Assembly: GCA_023229135.1 (NCBI GenBank)
Contig: JALNZT010000022.1
Location: 6,546 to 70,545 of the forward strand
DNA from: Bacteroidales bacterium
GTDB taxonomy: Bacteria; Bacteroidota; Bacteroidia; Bacteroidales; F082
Length of the DNA: 64,000 nucleotides
Direction: 5' to 3'
Notes under the pieces: model-generated
Database searches by the model: none
Told to the model about the DNA's origin: nothing
Seen by the model: the letters and a program-made list of their open reading frames with translations, nothing else
Shown here: positions 59,015-64,000 of the stretch, in pieces
Layout of the letters: the number at the start of each line of letters is the position of its first letter
Position numbering within the stretch: position 1 is the stretch's first letter
Program-made: the position numbers and the translations under genes

Positions 59015-61639
59015 ATGACAGAAGAACACAAAAGGATTAAAGAAAATTACACTAAAAAGAAAGACTGGCTGCATTGGGGTCCTTATCTAAGCGAGCGCCA
59101 ATGGGGCACTGTAAGAGAAGATTATAGCCCGTCTGGCCATGCGTGGGAATATTTCCCACATGAACATGCCCGCAGCCGAACCTACCGCTGGGGTGAAGAT
59201 GGCATCGCCGGTATTTCCGACCGCTATTGTAATATGTGCTTTGGAATATCACTTTGGAATGGCAAGGATGACATACTGAAAGAACGCATGTTCGGCCTTT
59301 CCAATCCACAAGGCAATCATGGTGAGGATGTTAAGGAGTTGTATTACTATTTGGACAATACGCCTACCCACTCCTACATGAAATGTCTTTACAAATATCC
59401 TCAGAACAAATTTCCCTATGAAGAACTGATTTCCGAAAATAAAAAAAGAGGAAAGAATGACCCGGAATTTGAATTGCTTGATACAGGTATTTTTGATAAA
59501 AATGACTATTTCGACATTTTAACGGCATATGCAAAAGCTGACACTGAAGATATTCTGATTAAAATAACCATAAGCAACCGAAGTGAGAATGCGGCTGCTC
59601 TTCACGTATTGCCATGCCTCTGGATACGGAATTACTGGAGTTTCAGGGAAATGAAGATAAAACCAGTAATCGCGAAACAAGAACAGAATGGCAAAGCTTA
59701 TGCTGCCGTCAATCATCCCTATTTAGGTGTATATAATTTTTATTTTGAGGCCGCTTCCGAGTTGCTTTTTACTGAAAACGAAACCAATACCGAAAAGGTT
59801 TTTAAAACGAGAAACGATCATCCGTTTAAAAAAGACTTGTTTCATACCGCTATCATCAATAACGATTTTTCGTTGGCTACGCAACATGAAGAGGGAACCA
59901 AGTTTGCGCCTTTATATGTTTTAAACTTAGACGCCGGAGCATCTATCACCCTAAAATTAAGGCTTACAAATACCCTATTAGATGCACCTCTTGAAGGCGA
60001 TTTTGAACGGATTTTTCAAAAACGGGAAAACGAAAGTTCAAAGTTTTATAATTCAATTTCTAAGCAAACGGACAAGCGGTTAGCAACTATTCAAAGGCAA
60101 GCTTTTGCAGGTCTTTTATGGTCGAAGCAATATTATAATTACGATGTGGAAACCTGGCTACAAGGTGATCCGAAACAGCCTGCTCCTCCCCCACAGCGTT
60201 TAACCGGAAGAAACAGTGATTGGAAAACCCTCAGAAACCATGATATTTTATCGATGCCCGATACTTGGGAATATCCTTGGTTTGCAGCTTGGGATTCAGC
60301 ATTTCATTGCATCAGCTTTGCACTCATCGATCCTGATTTCGCAAAAGAACAGCTTATACTATTCACCCGCGAGTGGTATATGGCGCCAAATGGTCAAATC
60401 CCGGCCTACGAATGGTCGTTTAGTAATGTAAATCCACCCGTGCAAGCCTGGGCAACGATGCAGGTTTACAAAATCGAAAAGCGTAAAGGCGGGAAAGGTG
60501 ATGTTAATTTTCTAAAAAGGATGTTCAACAAACTCGCCTTGAATTTCACATGGTGGGTAAATAGGTTAGACAACAGTGGGAATAATGTGTTTGAAGGCGG
60601 CTTCCTTGGCATGGACAATATCGGTGTGTTCGACAGAAGCCATGGTATTCCTGTGAATGGGACCCTGGAGCAGGTAGACGGAACATCCTGGATGGCGCTT
60701 TATTGCTTGAATATGCTTGAAATGAGTTTGGAAATTGCACTGCATGACATTTCTTATGAAGACATGGCTATCAAGTACTTCGGACACTTTGTTTTTATAG
60801 CAGAAGCCTTAAACAAAAGAAGCCAGGACTTTATTGGCACCTGGGATGAAAAAGATGGTTTTTTTTACGATAAATTAGTTTTTCCTGACGGAACTTATTA
60901 TCCTATAAAAGTGAAATCCATCGTAGGACTATTATCGTTAGCGGCAGTTCTTAACATAAAGAAGGAGACACTTGAAAAATTACCTGTATTCAAAAAAAGT
61001 ATTTTATGGTTCAATAAATACCGAACCAGTACCTTGAAACACCCTGTGATACATGACTTTGCTGATGGAGACGATCTGCTTTTGTCGTTGGTACCCAGAG
61101 AACGCATGAAAGTATTGATGAAAACCTTACTCGACCAGAAAGAATTCCTAAGTGAATTTGGTATTCGATCTTTATCCAAAATTCATGAAACGCCATATAA
61201 TATCACAATAGAAGGAAAAACCTATAGCATTAATTATGAGCCTGCTGAATCTACAGTATCCCTTTTTGGTGGCAACTCCAACTGGCGGGGACCGATTTGG
61301 TTGCCTATTAACTATTTGTTTATTATGTCGCTAAAGGAATATTACAATTACGGTGGTGATCTCTTGAAATTTGAATATCCTACCGGCAGTTCTCCTCAAC
61401 TCGATTTGAGGCAGATAAGTAATAAGCTCATTAAGCGGCTGATAAAAATTTTTGACAAAGATGCAAATGGCGACAAAGCTGTTCATGCCCTGCACGCCGA
61501 AAAGTACAGAGATAAATATTTTGAAGATCTCATCCTGTTTTACGAATATTTCGACGGCGATAACGGAAGAGGTGCAGGCGCATCCCATCAAACAGGATGG
61601 ACAGCTTTGATAGCTAACCTGATAGAACTAACTCCATAA
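59015..61639 (+). CDS. GH63-like glycoside hydrolase (MGH1-like glucosidase)
   Basis: 874 residues, no signal peptide, so probably cytoplasmic. The N-terminal beta-sandwich (about 1-330) begins WLHWGPYLSERQWGTVREDY and contains RWGEDGIAGISDRYCNMCFG. The (alpha/alpha)6 barrel (about 370-874) has DTWEYPWFAAWDSAFHCISF, the general-acid region GQIPAYEWSFSNVNPPVQAW, LEQVDGTSWMALYCLNM, NWRGPIWLPINYLF and GAGASHQTGWTALIANL. These match the GH63 glucosidase family as I recall it. Substrates could be glucosyl- or mannosylglycerate-type compatible solutes or alpha-glucosides. The muramidase gene follows by 21 bp. Confidence 0.85.
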   Translation: MTEEHKRIKENYTKKKDWLHWGPYLSERQWGTVREDYSPSGHAWEYFPHEHARSRTYRWGEDGIAGISDRYCNMCFGISLWNGKDDILKERMFGLSNPQGNHGEDVKELYYYLDNTPTHSYMKCLYKYPQNKFPYEELISENKKRGKNDPEFELLDTGIFDKNDYFDILTAYAKADTEDILIKITISNRSENAAALHVLPCLWIRNYWSFREMKIKPVIAKQEQNGKAYAAVNHPYLGVYNFYFEAASELLFTENETNTEKVFKTRNDHPFKKDLFHTAIINNDFSLATQHEEGTKFAPLYVLNLDAGASITLKLRLTNTLLDAPLEGDFERIFQKRENESSKFYNSISKQTDKRLATIQRQAFAGLLWSKQYYNYDVETWLQGDPKQPAPPPQRLTGRNSDWKTLRNHDILSMPDTWEYPWFAAWDSAFHCISFALIDPDFAKEQLILFTREWYMAPNGQIPAYEWSFSNVNPPVQAWATMQVYKIEKRKGGKGDVNFLKRMFNKLALNFTWWVNRLDNSGNNVFEGGFLGMDNIGVFDRSHGIPVNGTLEQVDGTSWMALYCLNMLEMSLEIALHDISYEDMAIKYFGHFVFIAEALNKRSQDFIGTWDEKDGFFYDKLVFPDGTYYPIKVKSIVGLLSLAAVLNIKKETLEKLPVFKKSILWFNKYRTSTLKHPVIHDFADGDDLLLSLVPRERMKVLMKTLLDQKEFLSEFGIRSLSKIHETPYNITIEGKTYSINYEPAESTVSLFGGNSNWRGPIWLPINYLFIMSLKEYYNYGGDLLKFEYPTGSSPQLDLRQISNKLIKRLIKIFDKDANGDKAVHALHAEKYRDKYFEDLILFYEYFDGDNGRGAGASHQTGWTALIANLIELTP

Positions 61640-61660
61640 TAATATTTTAAACTTCTTATA

Positions 61661-62500
61661 ATGAATACATTACGTTATCGCTCACGGGGACAGTCAGTAA
61701 ATTTCCTGCAACAAATCCTTAACCGTATGGGTTATAAGCTCATGGTTACCAATTATTTTGATACGGATACTGACCTGGCCGTCAGGGATTTTCAACTGAA
61801 AAACAACTTGGTTGTTGATGGTATTGTGGGCATGAAAACCTGGATCAAACTTATTGCTGCCGACAAAGAGATTTTGAACCTCAACGATAAGTTTTTATCT
61901 GAAAAAGACTTAATTGATTTTGCCCGTCTTTTTTCTCTTGAACCGGCCGTCGTAAAAGCTGTAAACGAAGTGGAAAGCAGCGGCAAAGGCTTTTTAGCCG
62001 AAGGCCGCCCACGGATTCTGTTTGAAGGTCATGTGTTTTGGCGCGAACTAAAAAAACACGGCCATGATCCAAAAGTCCTGTGGAGTGCCGACTTTGAGGA
62101 CGTTCTATATGAAAGCTGGACAAGGAAATACTACAAAGGAGGCGCTGCTGAATACGACCGGCTCGAAAAAGCCGCCCGAATCTCGGACTTGCCCGGCATA
62201 AAAGAGGCCGCCTATTGTTCCGCATCCTGGGGAGCGTTTCAAATCATGGGTTATCATTATAAAAGCTTAGGCTACAGCTCCGTTGACGATTTTGTAGAAC
62301 ATATGAACCGGCATGAACGTGAACATCTTGCTGCATTTGGGAAGTTTATTTCCTTTGCCGGCTTTTCCGGGAAAAAATTGCTTGAGTGGCTCCGTGAAAA
62401 GAATTGGGCAAACTTTGCTCACGGTTATAATGGTTCCGGCTACAAGCAAAACAAATACGACGCAAAGCTGAAATCGGCTTACGAAAAGTATTCCGTTTAA
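61661..62500 (+). CDS. N-acetylmuramidase with peptidoglycan-binding domain
   Basis: 279 residues, without a signal peptide. Residues about 1-68 are a peptidoglycan-binding (PF01471-type) domain: SRGQSVNFLQQILNRMGYKL, DLAVRDFQLKNNLVVDGIVG. About 85-275 match the N-acetylmuramidase family (PF11860-type): VNEVESSGKGFLAEGRPRIL (catalytic Glu region), FEGHVFWREL, CSASWGAFQIMGYHYKSLGY, NFAHGYNGSGYKQNKYDAKL. Such enzymes are often encoded by prophages or contractile-tail elements as cell-wall lysins, but no phage genes are near. It shares a transcript with the GH63-like gene. Confidence 0.9.
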   Translation: MNTLRYRSRGQSVNFLQQILNRMGYKLMVTNYFDTDTDLAVRDFQLKNNLVVDGIVGMKTWIKLIAADKEILNLNDKFLSEKDLIDFARLFSLEPAVVKAVNEVESSGKGFLAEGRPRILFEGHVFWRELKKHGHDPKVLWSADFEDVLYESWTRKYYKGGAAEYDRLEKAARISDLPGIKEAAYCSASWGAFQIMGYHYKSLGYSSVDDFVEHMNRHEREHLAAFGKFISFAGFSGKKLLEWLREKNWANFAHGYNGSGYKQNKYDAKLKSAYEKYSV

Positions 62501-62647
62501 AACCTGTTGCTATAGGACAGTCGAAATTCTCCACAAAAGCATTACCTTTTAGAACAAACGGACAATAAACGGGTTTACATTCATAAGCGAGTTTTGGATA
62601 CAACTCGATGCAAAATTTGATTTACAAGGTAAAAAAATCTCTTTAAT

Positions 62648-63370
62648 ATGGAAAACACCATAAAAACCAATCTTGAAATAATCCTCAATCGAATTAAAAG
62701 CGCTTCTGAAGCAGCAAACCGAAGTAGTGAGGAAGTAAAGCTTTTGTTGGCAACCAAAACAGTATCAGCAGATAACATCAAAATCGCGTTGAATAATAAG
62801 CAAACTTTAATAGGCGAAAATAAAATAGATGAAATTAAAGAAAAGTATAATGAGCTGAAAAATATTCAGCATCAACAACATTTTATAGGTCATCTCCAAT
62901 CCAATAAGGTGAAAGATTTATTAAAATACGATGTCGATTGCATTCAGTCTTTGGACAGACTTAAAGTAGCACAAAAATTACAAAACCGATTAGAATATGA
63001 AGATAAAACGATTGATGCTTTCCTACAAATCAACACCTCTTATGAAGAAAGCAAGTTTGGTGTGAAGCCGGAAGAAGCATTAAAGTTTGCGATGGATGTT
63101 GCTCATTTTGACCGGATTAATATCAAAGGATTAATGACTATAGGTTTATTTTCGGCAGAAGATGAAGCGGTTCGGAAATGCTTTAAATTGCTTAAAAATA
63201 TACAAATATTACTGCTTGATAAAGGAATACCGGCCAATGAATTATCAATGGGAATGAGTGGTGATTTAGAAATTGCCATTCAAGAAGGCGCAACAATAGT
63301 GAGAGTTGGAACAGCAATTTTCGGAAAACGAAAATACCCGGATAGTTACTATTGGAATGAAAATAAATAA
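62648..63370 (+). CDS. yggS: YggS/PLPBP-family pyridoxal phosphate-binding protein
   Basis: 240 residues, one alanine-racemase-like barrel. The PLP lysine is in VKLLLATKTVSADNI; other family marks are IGENKIDEIKEKY, HFIGHLQSNKVKDLL, IKGLMTIGLFSAEDEAVRKC, LSMGMSGDLEIAIQEG and ATIVRVGTAIFGKR. It keeps PLP and amino-acid pools in balance and has no enzymatic activity known. The length is typical. Confidence 0.93.
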   Translation: MENTIKTNLEIILNRIKSASEAANRSSEEVKLLLATKTVSADNIKIALNNKQTLIGENKIDEIKEKYNELKNIQHQQHFIGHLQSNKVKDLLKYDVDCIQSLDRLKVAQKLQNRLEYEDKTIDAFLQINTSYEESKFGVKPEEALKFAMDVAHFDRINIKGLMTIGLFSAEDEAVRKCFKLLKNIQILLLDKGIPANELSMGMSGDLEIAIQEGATIVRVGTAIFGKRKYPDSYYWNENK

Positions 63371-63651
63371 AGCGGGCCACTTCTCTAAGGATTCCTGTAA
63401 CTACCATTATTTTAAATGCTTAACGACACATAAACTTATCAATATTCAGACTTTTATCGAAAGAAAAAATCATCATACAACATAAACATTGCGCTAACAG
63501 GAGCAGGACTGTATCAAGAAAGTTAGTACTTTTAATGCTGATTTTGGCAGCCATTCTGATAGGATTTCATAAATGACTGCGGGTGTTGTACTTAATTAAG
63601 TTAAAGATAAAGAAATACATAAAATCAAATACTAATTTAAAAATAGCAATT
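63371..63651. other. Intergenic gap
   Basis: 281 bp without a supported gene. Confidence 0.3.
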
Positions 63652-64000
63652 ATGGAAACCCAAACTTTGACTGTTGGAAATTATTTTAGAGCAAATAAGA
63701 TTGTTCATGTCACGTTGGTAATGGGACTCGTATTCTTTTTACTCGTTTCCTTTTTACTGCAACAAAAAGGTTTTGGAAAAATTGGCGAAGACATAAGTAG
63801 ATCAGCTGTTTATATAACCCCGATTATTGCTTTCATCGGACTTATCGGTGGCACTTCATTATTTAAAAGAAAAGGCGGTGTTCTAAATAATAAATGCCCC
63901 AGAGCGTATTAATATAAAATCTCGCCAAGCCGTAGCTGATTTTACAGCTTCTTCAATGGCTAATATTGCAGGAATAGCACTTTTCATGAGCTTATCATTT
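63652..64000 (+). pseudogene. Small membrane protein gene with a frameshift, running off the right edge
   Basis: ATG 63652 opens METQTLTVGNYFRANKIVHV, with transmembrane helices at about 20-40 and 54-73 (VYITPIIAFIGLIGGTSLF). This frame ends at TAA 63910. Just before it the +1 frame takes over with APERINIKSRQAVADFTASS then MANIAGIALFMSLSF, which stays open to the end of the window. One extra base near TAAATGCC (63893-63899) explains the switch. In related proteins a helical pair and a second two-helix half follow, so the gene is most likely broken, or the base is a sequencing error. The family is an uncharacterised Bacteroidota membrane protein. Confidence 0.55.

Noticed and set aside
61661..62500. 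Prophage in the 59-64 kb region
   Set aside because: Only the muramidase has a phage association; there are no capsid, tail, terminase or integrase genes.

Overview
The window looks like chromosome from a member of the Bacteroidota, most likely the class Bacteroidia; I would not go lower than that from sequence alone. Signs are type IX secretion (T9SS) C-terminal sorting domains of type A and type B, TAnnTTTG-type promoter boxes, A-rich leaders without Shine-Dalgarno motifs, and families typical of the phylum (DUF4294, DUF5723, SMUG2/DUF4918, two gingipain-like C25 peptidases).

Layout. (1) 1-7.9 kb, minus strand: a 2229-residue modular T9SS type B surface protein, coupled by a 4-bp stop/start overlap to a TPR plus beta-propeller protein cut by the left edge. 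(2) 8.1-9.5 kb: a secreted esterase. (3) 9.5-20.8 kb: a mobile or defence-type region with a broken BRO-N-like gene, an atypical CLC protein, toxin-antitoxin remnants, and a five-gene type I restriction-modification locus (hsdM, DUF1016 nuclease, hsdS, KilA-N protein, hsdR). It is bracketed by a 126-bp direct repeat made of the 5' end of an antitoxin gene. (4) 21-29.4 kb: a small secreted protein, a DHODH-like enzyme and an OYE-family reductase, then homogentisate dioxygenase, 4-hydroxyphenylpyruvate dioxygenase, fumarylacetoacetase and a flavin reductase. (5) 29.6-38 kb: two tandem gingipain-like proteases, the first resembling Kgp and the second Rgp. (6) 38.1-39.8 kb: an unusually long phenylalanine hydroxylase, which with region 4 covers most of phenylalanine and tyrosine breakdown. 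(7) 39.9-48 kb: pcm, an oxidoreductase, a lipoprotein, a sugar-phosphate transferase, and the tig-clpP-clpX operon followed by a DUF4294 gene. (8) 48-64 kb: tRNA-Leu and tRNA-His, an outer-membrane-type protein, a lone peptide-type ABC permease, and a series of small single-gene units (class V aminotransferase, NYN/OST-HTH protein, VOC protein, SMUG2 glycosylase, AraC regulator, DUF6448, GH63-like glucosidase, N-acetylmuramidase, YggS), ending in a frameshifted membrane protein.

How it fits together: secreted proteases sit beside aromatic amino-acid catabolism, which suggests use of peptides as food (inference). The restriction locus carries sequence features of specificity variation: a 12-bp spacer repeat and duplicated conserved regions in hsdS. 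A dispersed repeat with terminal inverted arms built on CTCCGAAAAGT occurs four times (one a half copy) in gene-free gaps and is the least explained element here. I found no CRISPR array, rRNA, prophage structural genes or transposase.
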